A stretch of 64,000 nt of DNA from Prochlorococcus sp. AG-347-G22 (GCA_003281635.1 QCBK01000006.1:25892-89891); one strand, 5' to 3'. Positions 19,021-28,190 are shown, counted from the stretch's first letter. Numbers and translations are program-made. Notes: generated by a model not told the origin, from the letters alone.

Positions 19021-19973
19021 ATTCTTTTAGATATTCTACTTATTAAAAAAGGCAGGCTTAATAACAAATCTGCTGATGTTGATATAACTCTAAAATAAAT
19101 TAAGCTAATTAAAATTATATTTTGTGGAATACTTTTGCTAACAAAAAAAAGGAAGCAAGCCTCAAAAACACCAACTCCTCCTGGAGCTGCTGGGACTACC
19201 AACCCTAAAGACCATGACAATGAGAAGATTACTAATAAAGATATGCTGTTTATAGCATTACCTGTATAAAAAGTATTCAAGCAAATATAAAAACCAATAA
19301 ATTTAGATAAAACAAAACCAATTTCAAGAAATAAAGCCTTAGTAGGGAAAAAAGAAGCTATTTTTATTTTCTCTTCAAATTGGGCCTTTGCATTTGGAAT
19401 TCTCAAAACCTCAAATACTTTTCCCTTAAGAGACCCTAATCTTTTTAATATCAGAAGAATAAATTTCCTATTCAAGAATACTAAAGGAAAAATTAAAAAA
19501 ATATAAAATGGGGAAAAAATCAATCCCAGTGATGCCATAAGAAAAGATCCACTCAACATAAAATAAGGTTCTATGAGCGTCGAATACAAAGCAATCTGAG
19601 TATTACTTATTTTTTTTATAAAATTAAATCTTTCAACAAAATGCCACATTCCTCCAGGAACATATTTTAGGCTATTAGTTAAAACATAAAAAGATACTAG
19701 ATTATTACTTTGAAATTCTTTCCCGAACCATTTAACAATATATTTCCATGCATAAGCGTTCAAGTAATTACTTAAAACACAAAATAAAAATGATAAAGAT
19801 AGATTAATTCCATTTCTTTCGAAATTGATATCAAAAGAAATTTCATCAATGTTATAAAAAAAATAGATGCAAAAATATGACAAACTTGAAATAAAGAAGA
19901 AAGTCTTTAAAACACCAAAATTAATTTTTTTAAGTAGTTTCAAATATAAATGATTACTTTTTTTAAATCTCAT
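19017..19973 (-). CDS. UPF0104/YbhN-type multispan membrane protein
   Basis: This is a member of the lysylphosphatidylglycerol synthase transmembrane-region family, which includes flippases and many proteins of unknown substrate. The 318-residue product has about seven to eight hydrophobic segments, with the conserved NSLKYVPGGMWHFVERF and the family signature AAPGGVGVFEACFLFF near residue 265. It lacks the soluble synthase domain of MprF, so an aminoacyl-lipid synthase role is unlikely. Its start overlaps the end of larC by four bases (ATGA), indicating translational coupling. Confidence 0.8.
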   Translation of the reverse strand: MRFKKSNHLYLKLLKKINFGVLKTFFFISSLSYFCIYFFYNIDEISFDINFERNGINLSLSFLFCVLSNYLNAYAWKYIVKWFGKEFQSNNLVSFYVLTNSLKYVPGGMWHFVERFNFIKKISNTQIALYSTLIEPYFMLSGSFLMASLGLIFSPFYIFLIFPLVFLNRKFILLILKRLGSLKGKVFEVLRIPNAKAQFEEKIKIASFFPTKALFLEIGFVLSKFIGFYICLNTFYTGNAINSISLLVIFSLSWSLGLVVPAAPGGVGVFEACFLFFVSKSIPQNIILISLIYFRVISTSADLLLSLPFLISRISKRI

Positions 19974-21196
19974 TTCCAGTTTTCAAATGCTTTAAAATTT
20001 TTACTTGACTCTTTAATTATTTTTCTTATTTCGTAATTTGATATTTTATGCTTTAGTTTTAATCTCAAAACCTCATCATTTTCTGGTTTCATATTTATTG
20101 ATCCATCTGGTTTCAAAGTTTGTTTAACTTTTATATTTCCAAAAGTCGTTGAACATTCTCCTCTACGTCTAAGTAATATCCATCTAGATTGGGTCCTTTC
20201 ACGAACCCCAATAGTATTGGAATAATCAAACCATAATCGCCTAAAAAATTCTTTTTTCTCTGTAGGCAAGATTACTTGAATAGAAAATCCAATTCTATTT
20301 TTTTTCATATTGATAGATTGATAAGAAACGTCGTAAGCTCCCTCAATTCTCAGTTTCTCAACAAAATTAGATATATCTTCCGGTGTTTGGTCATCAATCC
20401 ATGCTTCTTGAACAGTTATCTCTTCACATTTTGGATTCATTTGTTCATTAATAGATGAATTCCCAAATGAAGCAATTTTATAAACTCTCACCAAATTAGG
20501 GAATGAAAATTTTCGATTACCAACACCTACTCCATAAGAGTTAATGGAATATTTTGAAGGGGTTTCTAGATAGTCGACTAAATTAGAAAGTAAAGCAATG
20601 CCAGTTGGCGTTGAGAGTTCACCATTAAATGAATCTCGATTTGAAAAAACCTTAATATTTTTTTGTTTTATTAGTTCTATTACAGCAGGAGTTGGTACAG
20701 ATAATTTGCCATGTTCAGTATTAACAAAACCCTTCCCTAACATTGGTTCATTACAATAAACCTTCTTAGGATTTAAGTAATAAAATGCAGCACAGACTCC
20801 AATTATATCAACCAATGAATCAATAGCTCCAATTTCGTGAAAATGAACATCCTCAGATTTGATGCCATGAACTTTTCCTTCCGCATTTGCTAAAGAGTCA
20901 AATACTTCATAAATTATTTTTTTTAATTTATCTTCTAACTGACCATTTAAAATAAGCTCCTTTATACTCCTCCAAGTTCTTTTATTAGGACTGCAATCTA
21001 TATTCACAACCTTTGCCTTGATCCCTCGGATTGAACAACTCTTTGATTCTTCAAACTCTAGTTGATAAAGATCCTTTAATCCCAGATCAACAAGTGGTTG
21101 TTCAATGACTTTTTTAGGTACCCCCAAATCATAAAAAGCTCCTAACAACATATCTCCAGAAATACCAGGAGAACATTCAATTAAAATATCTTCCAT
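19970..21196 (-). CDS. larC: LarC-type nickel insertase (UPF0272)
   Basis: LarC inserts nickel, using CTP, into the pincer nucleotide cofactor of lactate racemase-type enzymes. The 408-residue product is a single uninterrupted frame, unlike the Lactobacillus gene, which needs a frameshift. It starts with the family motif SPGISGDMLLGAFYDLG and has the histidine-rich metal segment KVHGIKSEDVHFHEIGAIDS and the STPTGIALL block. No larA, larB or larE is near. It may serve a different nickel enzyme, since Prochlorococcus is known for nickel superoxide dismutase and some strains for urease; that is inference. It is coupled to the UPF0104 gene. Confidence 0.87.
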   Translation of the reverse strand: MEDILIECSPGISGDMLLGAFYDLGVPKKVIEQPLVDLGLKDLYQLEFEESKSCSIRGIKAKVVNIDCSPNKRTWRSIKELILNGQLEDKLKKIIYEVFDSLANAEGKVHGIKSEDVHFHEIGAIDSLVDIIGVCAAFYYLNPKKVYCNEPMLGKGFVNTEHGKLSVPTPAVIELIKQKNIKVFSNRDSFNGELSTPTGIALLSNLVDYLETPSKYSINSYGVGVGNRKFSFPNLVRVYKIASFGNSSINEQMNPKCEEITVQEAWIDDQTPEDISNFVEKLRIEGAYDVSYQSINMKKNRIGFSIQVILPTEKKEFFRRLWFDYSNTIGVRERTQSRWILLRRRGECSTTFGNIKVKQTLKPDGSINMKPENDEVLRLKLKHKISNYEIRKIIKESSKNFKAFENWK

Positions 21197-21248
21197 AAAT
21201 CAAAATTTTCTTGAACGGTAAAATTGCGGCGAAAATCAATCTTTCATT

Positions 21249-21848
21249 CTAGTTATTTTCTGAAAGATTTTTTTTAATCACTTCGTACTTTATTAATTTC
21301 AAAGAATTTCCATCTCTGTTGATATCTAAACTTATAAAACTATGAAGAAGTTCAAGGGAAAGCTCTCCTTTTATGACTAATTTAAAATTATTATTTTTAA
21401 AATTTTTTGACTTCATAGCAGAACAGATTTTAATAACAATTTCTTTCTTTTGAGTATTAACAAAAACTAATTCTCCTCTAACAGAAAAATAATTATCTTT
21501 TAGATCTAATTCCTCTAATAATTTAGAGAAGTTAGTTTTTGAAGAATCATTTGGGAAATCATTCAGTTGATAAGGATCCCATATGCCTGCAACCTGCAAA
21601 TGCAAGTTTTGAGTATTTTTATTTTTTGGATAAACAATCCAATAATAACTTTTCTTTAAATCAATATGCTTTTTTAAAAGTGATAATGCTTTACCCAATA
21701 CTACTGTTTCAATTTTTTCGCCTTTTTTGTCAATTATAAAACCTCTATTTAATTTATCATTAACATGGGGAGTAAATACACCATTAATAATACCAATTGC
21801 TCTGTGCTGCAATTGGTTAGTAACTTTTGGGATAGGGTTTTTTAGCAT
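21249..21848 (-). CDS. Conserved cyanobacterial protein of unknown function, 199 aa
   Basis: I do not recognise a characterised family. The soluble 199-residue product opens with a region conserved in look (HRAIGIINGVFTPH, FIIDKKGEKIETVVLGKALSLLKKH), then YYWIVYPKNKNTQNLHLQV, and a long beta-rich second half with FSVRGELVFVNTQKKEIVIKI. It has no signal peptide or membrane segment. The composition (strand-rich, basic) suggests a binding or RNA-associated fold, but that is only an impression. It lies between larC and a small secreted-protein gene on the same strand. Confidence 0.75.
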   Translation of the reverse strand: MLKNPIPKVTNQLQHRAIGIINGVFTPHVNDKLNRGFIIDKKGEKIETVVLGKALSLLKKHIDLKKSYYWIVYPKNKNTQNLHLQVAGIWDPYQLNDFPNDSSKTNFSKLLEELDLKDNYFSVRGELVFVNTQKKEIVIKICSAMKSKNFKNNNFKLVIKGELSLELLHSFISLDINRDGNSLKLIKYEVIKKNLSENN

Positions 21849-21886
21849 ATAAGATTTGGAAATAACAATTTATTGTATTAAGTTTC

Positions 21887-22186
21887 TTATTTTTTCTCCA
21901 ATGTATTAAAAGACTTTAACGCATCGTCTATAGCATCAGAAGGATTAGTCGCATTATTCAAACTATTTATCCTCCGGAGCATTTCCACAAGTTCAAAAGG
22001 ATTGGTTGGAATAACTGAATTATCCTCTTCTGTTTTAGTTGAAGTTTCGATTTCTAATTCTTCAAAAAAATACTCAGCATTTAAATAATCACCTTTCAAG
22101 GAAATTAGCAAAATAAAAAATAATACAGAAGTTGTTGATTTAAGTAGGTTTTCACAAAAATATTTTTTCATTTTATTTAATTTCAA
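21887..22186 (-). CDS. Small exported or membrane-anchored protein, 99 aa, unknown
   Basis: The 99-residue product has a basic start (MKLNKMKKYF), a hydrophobic segment (about residues 17-30) compatible with a signal peptide or anchor, and an acidic mature part with the helical block NPFELVEMLRRINSLNNATN ending in a polar tail. I do not recognise a family. It diverges from xth, with 57 bases between the starts. Another ATG four codons downstream (MKKYF) is an equally possible start. Confidence 0.65.
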   Translation of the reverse strand: MKLNKMKKYFCENLLKSTTSVLFFILLISLKGDYLNAEYFFEELEIETSTKTEEDNSVIPTNPFELVEMLRRINSLNNATNPSDAIDDALKSFNTLEKK

Positions 22187-22243
22187 AATTCTTTAACACC
22201 AAATTTTTTCTGCTAACTTAATTTTACATAATTTGGTAGAAAT

Positions 22244-23089
22244 TTGTTAATAGCAACTTGGAATGTTAACTCTATTAGAACCAGACTTTCACAAATAATA
22301 GATTGGATTAATCAAACCAATCCAGAGATTCTATGTTTGCAGGAAACGAAAGTAATGGACGATAGTTTCCCTTTTGAACCTTTTGAAAAATTAGGCTACT
22401 CAGTAGAAGTCTACGGACAAAAGTCATACAATGGTGTCGCTATTATTTCTAAAAAAAAGCCAGAAAATGTTAAAAAAGGATTCTACGGTTGTAACGGCTC
22501 TAATCAAAATATCGAAATTTTCCTTGATCAAAAAAGATTGATTTCTGCTGATATTAATGGGATTAAAATCATTAATGTCTATGTGCCAAACGGATCTTCT
22601 CTGGAATCTAGTAAGTTCGAATACAAAATTAATTGGTTAAATTGTTTAGCTTCATTTTTGGATGAGCAAGAAAAAAAAGGAGAATTAATTTGTCTTTTGG
22701 GTGATTTTAATATTGCTCCGTCTAACATGGATATTCATGATCCAAAGAAATATGAAGGAGGAATAATGGCATCTGAGATAGAGAGAAATGCACTAAATAA
22801 TGTTCTAAAAAAAAGATTAATAGATTCGTTCAGGACTTTTGAACAAAATACCGGTCATTGGAGTTGGTGGGATTACCGTAATAACTCATTTGAATTAAAT
22901 AAAGGTTGGAGAATAGACCATATATATATCAGCAAAGAACTATCATCAAAACTTAAAAGTTGTGTCATAGACAGCTCACCTAGAGGTAATTTACGCCCAA
23001 GTGATCATGCACCAGTAATGATAGATATTAATCTAAACGACACAAATGTAGATTTTTTTGAGGATGAAGATAATTTCTTCGAAATATAA
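22244..23089 (+). CDS. xth: Exodeoxyribonuclease III
   Basis: Xth is an AP endonuclease and 3'-repair exonuclease in base excision repair. The 281-residue product shows the family order: IATWNVNSIRTRL at the N terminus, EILCLQETKV with the metal-binding glutamate, VYVPNGSS, LLGDFNIAPSNMD, and the C-terminal WRIDHIYIS and PSDHAPVMID with the catalytic histidine. The start is a TTG at 22244, which gives the expected N terminus directly; there is no in-frame ATG nearby. A short acidic extension (FFEDEDNFFEI) follows the catalytic domain. Confidence 0.95.
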   Translation: MLIATWNVNSIRTRLSQIIDWINQTNPEILCLQETKVMDDSFPFEPFEKLGYSVEVYGQKSYNGVAIISKKKPENVKKGFYGCNGSNQNIEIFLDQKRLISADINGIKIINVYVPNGSSLESSKFEYKINWLNCLASFLDEQEKKGELICLLGDFNIAPSNMDIHDPKKYEGGIMASEIERNALNNVLKKRLIDSFRTFEQNTGHWSWWDYRNNSFELNKGWRIDHIYISKELSSKLKSCVIDSSPRGNLRPSDHAPVMIDINLNDTNVDFFEDEDNFFEI

Positions 23090-23242
23090 ATAAAATAAAT
23101 TAATTTTCTTTAATGCCTGAAAACGCTTATTAATAAAGAGTTATCTAAAATAATATTATTTTTTTCCATAATTTCTTAAAATTATTAATTTACAATCCAA
23201 ACTATCGCAATAAAAATATCATAATGTAGAATTTCATTTTGA

Positions 23243-23271
23243 TTGACAAAATTTTTACTTATTTCTAATTT
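23243..23271 (+). promoter_or_regulatory. Sigma-70-type promoter for hemL
   Basis: A perfect -35 hexamer TTGACA (23243-23248) is followed after exactly 17 bases by TAATTT (23266-23271), a good -10. Transcription would begin near 23278, leaving a leader of about 37 bases before the GTG start of hemL. The remaining part of the 225-base spacer from 23090 is AT-rich, with an AT-only palindrome at 23147-23162 and no gene. Confidence 0.6.
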
Positions 23272-23314
23272 AGAACATGACAGAATTTTTCTCAAAACAT
23301 CATTTAGCTAAATT

Positions 23315-24616
23315 GTGACTGACATATTAAATTACACCAAATCAGAAGAGATTTTCTCTGCCGCCCAACAACTAATGCCAGGAGGAGTTAGCTCTCCAGT
23401 GAGAGCTTTTAAATCTGTAGGAGGCCAGCCTATTGTTTTTGATAGAGTCAAGGGTCCATTTGCTTGGGATATTGATGGAAATAGATATATTGACTACATA
23501 GGAAGTTGGGGGCCTGCTATATGTGGACATGCCCACCCTGAAGTTACAACGGCATTGCAAGAAGCAATTGAGAAAGGTACTAGCTTTGGTGCTCCATGTG
23601 TTCTAGAGAATAAACTCGCTGAAATGGTAATAGATGCAGTCCCATCAGTAGAAATGGTTAGATTTGTTAATAGTGGAACTGAAGCATGCATGGCTGTTTT
23701 GAGACTAATGAGGGCCTTTACTGGAAGAGATAAAGTGATTAAATTTGACGGTTGCTATCACGGTCATGCAGATATGTTTTTAGTGAAGGCAGGATCAGGC
23801 GTAGCCACTCTAGGTTTACCAGATTCACCAGGCGTTCCAAGGACAACTACTGCTAACACACTCACTGCCCCATACAATGACCTTGAAGCAGTAAAAAAAT
23901 TATTTTCTGAAAATCCTGATGCCATTGCTGGGGTTATACTTGAACCTATCGTTGGTAATGCTGGATTCATTACTCCAGAACCTGGATTCTTGGAAGGATT
24001 AAGAGAATTAACCACTGAGAATGGATCCTTATTAGTATTTGACGAAGTAATGACTGGATTTAGAATAAGTTATGGAGGTGCTCAAGAAAAGTTTGGAGTT
24101 ACTCCTGATTTAACCACTCTTGGGAAAGTGATTGGTGGAGGTCTTCCTGTTGGAGCTTATGGAGGTAAGAAAGAAATAATGTCAATGGTTGCTCCTTCAG
24201 GTCCTGTTTACCAAGCAGGTACTTTGAGCGGTAATCCACTCGCAATGACTGCTGGAATAAAAACTCTTGAATTGCTCAAACAAGATGGCACATACGATAG
24301 ACTTGATTCAACAACCTCTAGATTAATTGAAGGGATAATTCAGTCTGCAGAAAATAACGGTATCGCTATTAACGGTGGGAGTGTAAGCGGTATGTTTGGA
24401 TTTTTCTTATGTGAAGGGCCAGTTAGGAACTTTGATGAAGCTAAAACGAATGATGCCGAACTTTTTGGCAAATTGCATAGAGAAATGCTTCGACGAGGAA
24501 TTTACCTAGCGCCAAGTCCCTTCGAAGCTGGTTTCACATCATTAGCTCATAGTGAAGAAGAAATTGATAAAACTATTGAGGCTTTTGAGGAATCTTTTAA
24601 TGCGATAAAAAACTAA
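23315..24616 (+). CDS. hemL: Glutamate-1-semialdehyde 2,1-aminomutase
   Basis: HemL converts glutamate-1-semialdehyde to 5-aminolevulinate using pyridoxal phosphate, feeding chlorophyll and heme synthesis by the C5 route. The 433-residue product has all family landmarks: [60 protein letters not shown], and the PLP lysine in [18 protein letters not shown]. The start is a GTG at 23315, placing residues [13 protein letters not shown] first. Its codon use and GC content are higher than its neighbours', as expected for a highly expressed gene. A strong hairpin begins in its stop codon. Confidence 0.98.
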   Translation: MTDILNYTKSEEIFSAAQQLMPGGVSSPVRAFKSVGGQPIVFDRVKGPFAWDIDGNRYIDYIGSWGPAICGHAHPEVTTALQEAIEKGTSFGAPCVLENKLAEMVIDAVPSVEMVRFVNSGTEACMAVLRLMRAFTGRDKVIKFDGCYHGHADMFLVKAGSGVATLGLPDSPGVPRTTTANTLTAPYNDLEAVKKLFSENPDAIAGVILEPIVGNAGFITPEPGFLEGLRELTTENGSLLVFDEVMTGFRISYGGAQEKFGVTPDLTTLGKVIGGGLPVGAYGGKKEIMSMVAPSGPVYQAGTLSGNPLAMTAGIKTLELLKQDGTYDRLDSTTSRLIEGIIQSAENNGIAINGGSVSGMFGFFLCEGPVRNFDEAKTNDAELFGKLHREMLRRGIYLAPSPFEAGFTSLAHSEEEIDKTIEAFEESFNAIKN

Positions 24617-24654
24617 TCATTACTTATTCTTCCTTAAAAAATAAGTAATGATTA
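24614..24654. terminator. Bidirectional hairpin between hemL and the SPFH gene
   Basis: A perfect 15-bp inverted repeat (24614-24628 and 24640-24654, loop 11 bases) begins within the hemL TAA codon and precedes the stop of the convergent SPFH gene by about 30 bases. Symmetry and position fit a terminator serving both transcripts, though the U tracts are short. Confidence 0.7.
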
Positions 24655-24681
24655 AAGCTTTTATAAAAGTTTTTTAAATAA

Positions 24682-25485
24682 TTATCTTCTACCACCAACT
24701 ATTACTGGAGGACTACCTCCCTCTGAGCCTGGTAGGCCAGGAACAACTTGTGTACTACCATCCCATTTGTCGAGAAATAATTTGAAAAGCACCTGATCGT
24801 CGAGACTTCTATTTAATGTCTCATATCTAAGAGCTTCTTGCTCAGCAATTTCCACTTCTGTCTTTGCTCTCAACAATTGCTGACCAGCTATTTGCTTCTG
24901 TTCAATTGCAGCCCGATATTCTTCAGCAATCTCCAATCCAGTAAGATCTAGACTTTTTACATCTACATAATCGAATGAATTTAATTCTTGTGCAACGGTG
25001 TCGCCAACTTTTTCAGAAATTACTGCGAATTCAGTAGCAATTGTTTCTAGCTCATATTGAGAAAATACTGATTTTAAAGCTTTTAGCAAAGAAGGCTGAA
25101 CAATTTTTTGATAAACATCGCTATTTCTGCTTGCAATTGTTGCAAAGATCCTTCCTGCTTCGTTAGGTTTTACCGAATACTTAACAGTAGCTGTGGCTCT
25201 TATAACTTGAAGATCTTTAGTTAACGTTTCAAATTTTTCTGGTTGAACTTGTGTTTTTATATCAAATGGATATACAGACTGGATAAATGGAAGTTTAAAG
25301 TTTAAACCAGCTCTCCTAGAGGGGCCACTTACTTTCCCCAATGTTGTAACCACTGCTACTTGTCCAGAAGGGACAACAAATAGGGATTGTGTGAGCAAAA
25401 GAAAGCCTGTAAAAGATAATACAATAAGCAATGTTGCTGTCCCACCTGGACCTGTTGGTGTGACATTTTTAAAAGATGTTGACAT
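24682..25485 (-). CDS. SPFH/prohibitin (band 7) membrane protein
   Basis: Band 7 proteins form large membrane-bound rings that scaffold microdomains and modulate membrane proteases such as FtsH. The 267-residue product has one N-terminal membrane helix (about residues 18-37), then the prohibitin domain with VPSGQVAVVTTLGKVSGPSRRAGLNFKLPF kept in order, and a coiled-coil helix rich in alanine and glutamate (IEQKQIAGQQLLRAKTEVEI). It ends with a Gly/Pro-rich tail. In cyanobacteria prohibitin homologs are linked to photosystem II repair by FtsH, which is family knowledge. It is the last gene of a minus-strand cluster. Confidence 0.92.
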   Translation of the reverse strand: MSTSFKNVTPTGPGGTATLLIVLSFTGFLLLTQSLFVVPSGQVAVVTTLGKVSGPSRRAGLNFKLPFIQSVYPFDIKTQVQPEKFETLTKDLQVIRATATVKYSVKPNEAGRIFATIASRNSDVYQKIVQPSLLKALKSVFSQYELETIATEFAVISEKVGDTVAQELNSFDYVDVKSLDLTGLEIAEEYRAAIEQKQIAGQQLLRAKTEVEIAEQEALRYETLNRSLDDQVLFKLFLDKWDGSTQVVPGLPGSEGGSPPVIVGGRR

Positions 25486-25594
25486 TAAGATTTTTCTTTT
25501 AGTTAATCATATTTAAATAGACTAATTAGTGCATTAATTAGACATTTAATTAAAATATTTTTTTAATAATTGTAAATATAAATATAGATATTAT

Positions 25595-25804
25595 TTAGAT
25601 GATATTTGATTTAAATTCTTGCAAAAGTTCTAAATAAAGATTCTCATCTATCTCCCTAATGTCATATTCAGAGGGTAAAACACCATGCTTATGCTCATGT
25701 ACGGCCATCCAACAAAATTTCTCAATTTCTTCTTTTGAAAAACGAGGATAATCTTCTACTTTCTTAATCAATGATTTAATGAGAGATTCTGGATAATCTG
25801 CCAT
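25595..25804 (-). CDS. Small conserved protein, 69 aa, unknown
   Basis: The 69-residue acidic product is predicted to be helical and soluble, with the blocks DYPRFSKEEIEKFCWMAVHE and LPSEYDIREIDENLYLELL. It carries two histidines in HEHKHG, which might bind metal. I do not recognise a family. It lies 26 bases after yajQ and 109 bases before the SPFH gene on the same strand. The spacer to the SPFH gene has a 7-bp inverted repeat at 25522-25541 but no gene. Confidence 0.7.
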   Translation of the reverse strand: MADYPESLIKSLIKKVEDYPRFSKEEIEKFCWMAVHEHKHGVLPSEYDIREIDENLYLELLQEFKSNII

Positions 25805-25830
25805 ATTTAAAAATAATGTTATTTAAGATT

Positions 25831-26328
25831 TTATCTAAAGTTATTAGCTTTTAGAGGAATATTCAAAGACTCCTCCAACTCACTAACAAGTTTAATTGCC
25901 GATTGGAGATCATTTTTGCTCTTACTAGCAACTCTGAGTGTTTCTCCATTGATGCTGACATTAATTTTTTTTATTTGCTCTCTAATATTTTTGCTAATTT
26001 TTTTTGCAATTTCTTGTTTAATTCCTTGTTTTAATAGAATTGTCTGTTTTATTTTATTACCACTAACAGTTTCAATTTCGCCGTAGTCAAATATTTTTAA
26101 AGATAAATTTCTTTTGATTGCCTTTTGTCTAATTATGTCATTGACGGCGTTTAAGGTTAGTTCGCTATTTGTGATTATAAAAATATTTTCCTTATCTAAA
26201 TCAACTGAAGTATCTGTGCCCTTGAGATCATAGCGCTGAGAAATTTCCCTTTTTACTTGATCTAAAGTGTTGACTAATTCCTGTCTATCAAAATCAGAAA
26301 CCACATCAAATGAAAAACTTTCTGCCAT
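25831..26328 (-). CDS. YajQ-family nucleotide-binding protein (UPF0234)
   Basis: YajQ proteins are small two-domain proteins that bind nucleotides and RNA; in some proteobacteria a homolog senses cyclic di-GMP. The 165-residue product has the family start SFDVVSDFDRQELVNTLDQV, the conserved ISQRYDLKGTDTS, and the paired repeat KKINVSINGETLRVASKSKN near the C terminus. Length is normal. It is the third gene of a five-gene minus-strand run (28039 to 24682). The role in cyanobacteria is unknown. Confidence 0.92.
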   Translation of the reverse strand: MAESFSFDVVSDFDRQELVNTLDQVKREISQRYDLKGTDTSVDLDKENIFIITNSELTLNAVNDIIRQKAIKRNLSLKIFDYGEIETVSGNKIKQTILLKQGIKQEIAKKISKNIREQIKKINVSINGETLRVASKSKNDLQSAIKLVSELEESLNIPLKANNFR

Positions 26329-26391
26329 AGTAAAATTATACGTTAAATATTATTATCATAAATTTTTTTTAATAAGGTGGAATGGATTAAT

Positions 26392-26904
26392 TTAATCAAA
26401 AAATAACAAACTAACTACTTTTCCCATTTCTTCCGCGCATCTACAACTATTTAGCAAAGTTTCACTATCGTGAAAAGCAAAGCAAATTAATTGATCGCAC
26501 CTATTAATAATTTCTTGATTACAAAGACTGCTTGCAAGTGGCAAAGGTAATTCATCATTTTCACTTTTTTCAACCAAATGCATAACCCTTTCAAGTTGAT
26601 CCTTTATTTCAGGCACTTGTCTATCAAGACTTTGAGGTAATAAAACAGTTAATAATGATGGATTAATATCTAAGACAGCTCGGATAACAGCTGCATTAAC
26701 ACCTTGAGATCCAGAAGTAAGGATATTGTGTCCTTCCTCTGCTAGCGATCTTGCTATCAACTCAATTAAGTGGATATCGACAACAGGTACGTGTCTAGTG
26801 CCCAAAAAAGCAATTCTCCTTTTTCCATTATCTTGGAGTTTTGCAAGTTCTTGAGCTAAGGCATCAACGCCTTCAGTTACTGGGAGATCTAAAGAGCGAC
26901 TCAA
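26392..26904 (-). CDS. DprA/LOG-like Rossmann-fold protein, 170 aa
   Basis: The product resembles the Rossmann-like core of DprA and related lysine-decarboxylase-like (LOG) proteins: RRIAFLGTRHVPVVDIHLIE, then NILTSGSQGVNAAVIRAVL and a C-terminal DQLICFAFHDSETLLNS. It lacks the SAM and winged-helix parts of full DprA, so a role in natural transformation is doubtful; nucleotide binding is more likely. It contains five cysteines toward the C terminus. It follows the P-loop/DRTGG gene by 25 bases and is probably in the same operon. Confidence 0.7.
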   Translation of the reverse strand: MSRSLDLPVTEGVDALAQELAKLQDNGKRRIAFLGTRHVPVVDIHLIELIARSLAEEGHNILTSGSQGVNAAVIRAVLDINPSLLTVLLPQSLDRQVPEIKDQLERVMHLVEKSENDELPLPLASSLCNQEIINRCDQLICFAFHDSETLLNSCRCAEEMGKVVSLLFFD

Positions 26905-26929
26905 AATAATACAGTTCCTATATTTGAAA

Positions 26930-28039
26930 TTAGCATTTATCTGAAAAATTGCAGGGAAAATCTATCTTTTCGAAAATTCTTTTTAGATTCACATGCTCTT
27001 GAACTAATTGAATAGCATAGGATGCTTTAACTGATTCATGTATTCTTACATGACCAAAAGCTTGTTCAATAATTTCTACAGAGGAAAGAGTATCTAACCC
27101 CACTTTTAAAATTGGTACCTCCAATTCCTCCGCTCTATGAATCAATTGTGACAAGGGGTCTCCTAAACCAGTTAAAATTAAGCATTGAGTTGAAGCCTCC
27201 AAAGCGGCAAGTTGTATATCAGTTCTATCAGCTCCAGTTACTACAGCCATATTTCGTCTTCTCCTGAAAAATTCCATTGCAGAATTTACCCCCATTGCAC
27301 CAATACTTAAAGTTTCTACAAGTAATTGATCTTTTTCAGGGCAACAAATTACTTGGGCATCTAATCTTCTTACAAGCTCACCAACGGTTACACTTCTAAG
27401 CAGTGGTGATTTAGGCATCACTCCGAACACTTCAATATCTAGATCTTTAAGAGAAGGTATTATTTCATTTTTAACTTTTTCAACTTCTTGCGGCAACACT
27501 CCATTCAATACAACTCCAGCCAATTTCTCACCTAATTGTTTTTTCGCATCAAGTAATGCATCTACGCTTTTACAATCTTCCCATAAATTCACAATTAAAG
27601 CTTTCGCATCTAAATCCCTAGCTAGTTGCGGGAGACTTAAGCCATAAATCATACCTTCATGAAGACTTCCAGCTGCCTCTAGAATATTCAGACCTTCAAA
27701 ATCATCATTAACCAATCCCTCAATCTGATCAAAACCTTTACCTGGTAGTAAGTCTTTATTGAAGATTCTTTTTTCAGCTGATATGTTATCCAATAATCCC
27801 ACCGAAGAAATTAAATTCTCCTCTTCAATATTTAATGTAGAACCAATAAATTTAACATCATCATCTATTAAACCTTCATAAGAAATTGAAGGGAGATTAC
27901 TAAGTTCAATACATGTTGCTAGCGGTTTTCCAATGCGTACTTTTTTTTTCTCTTGTAAAAGTCTCTTTGCTATCCCAAGAACCATTGCAGACTTACCACT
28001 AAATGGCTCACATGAACCAATTAATAAAATATCGCTCAT
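26930..28039 (-). CDS. P-loop (BioD/CobB-like) plus DRTGG-domain protein
   Basis: The 369-residue product joins an N-terminal dethiobiotin-synthetase-like P-loop domain (ILLIGSCEPFSGKSAMVLGI, residues 4-23) to a DRTGG domain (about residues 210-325), the module found in the N-terminal half of long phosphotransacetylases. The C-terminal acetyltransferase domain is absent, so it is not Pta itself; automatic names such as phosphotransacetylase-family are misleading. DRTGG domains are thought to be regulatory. The motif VVTGADRTDIQLAALE marks it. It is the first gene of a minus-strand cluster with the DprA-like and YajQ genes. Confidence 0.82.
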   Translation of the reverse strand: MSDILLIGSCEPFSGKSAMVLGIAKRLLQEKKKVRIGKPLATCIELSNLPSISYEGLIDDDVKFIGSTLNIEEENLISSVGLLDNISAEKRIFNKDLLPGKGFDQIEGLVNDDFEGLNILEAAGSLHEGMIYGLSLPQLARDLDAKALIVNLWEDCKSVDALLDAKKQLGEKLAGVVLNGVLPQEVEKVKNEIIPSLKDLDIEVFGVMPKSPLLRSVTVGELVRRLDAQVICCPEKDQLLVETLSIGAMGVNSAMEFFRRRRNMAVVTGADRTDIQLAALEASTQCLILTGLGDPLSQLIHRAEELEVPILKVGLDTLSSVEIIEQAFGHVRIHESVKASYAIQLVQEHVNLKRIFEKIDFPCNFSDKC

Positions 28040-28190
28040 AATTAGAAAATATTTATCAATAGACTCAAGATAATATTTTTTTATAACTAAACAAATATTT
28101 ATTTATGAGTTTTAATCAAATAAAAAAATAAATAACTTTTTTTTGGTAAATTTATTTTAATTCTTTGGCAACTTATCAAAATCAAGAAAA

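Noticed and set aside
23147..23162. AT-only 16-bp palindrome in the xth-hemL spacer as an operator or terminator
   Set aside because: Such stems arise easily in a spacer this rich in A and T, and the position does not match the hemL promoter.
25522..25541. 7-bp inverted repeat between the 69-aa gene and the SPFH gene as a riboswitch or terminator
   Set aside because: The stem is short and AT-rich with no run of T after it on the transcribed strand; nothing else supports a structured RNA.
26930..28039. Phosphotransacetylase
   Set aside because: Only P-loop and DRTGG domains are present; the acetyltransferase catalytic domain is missing.
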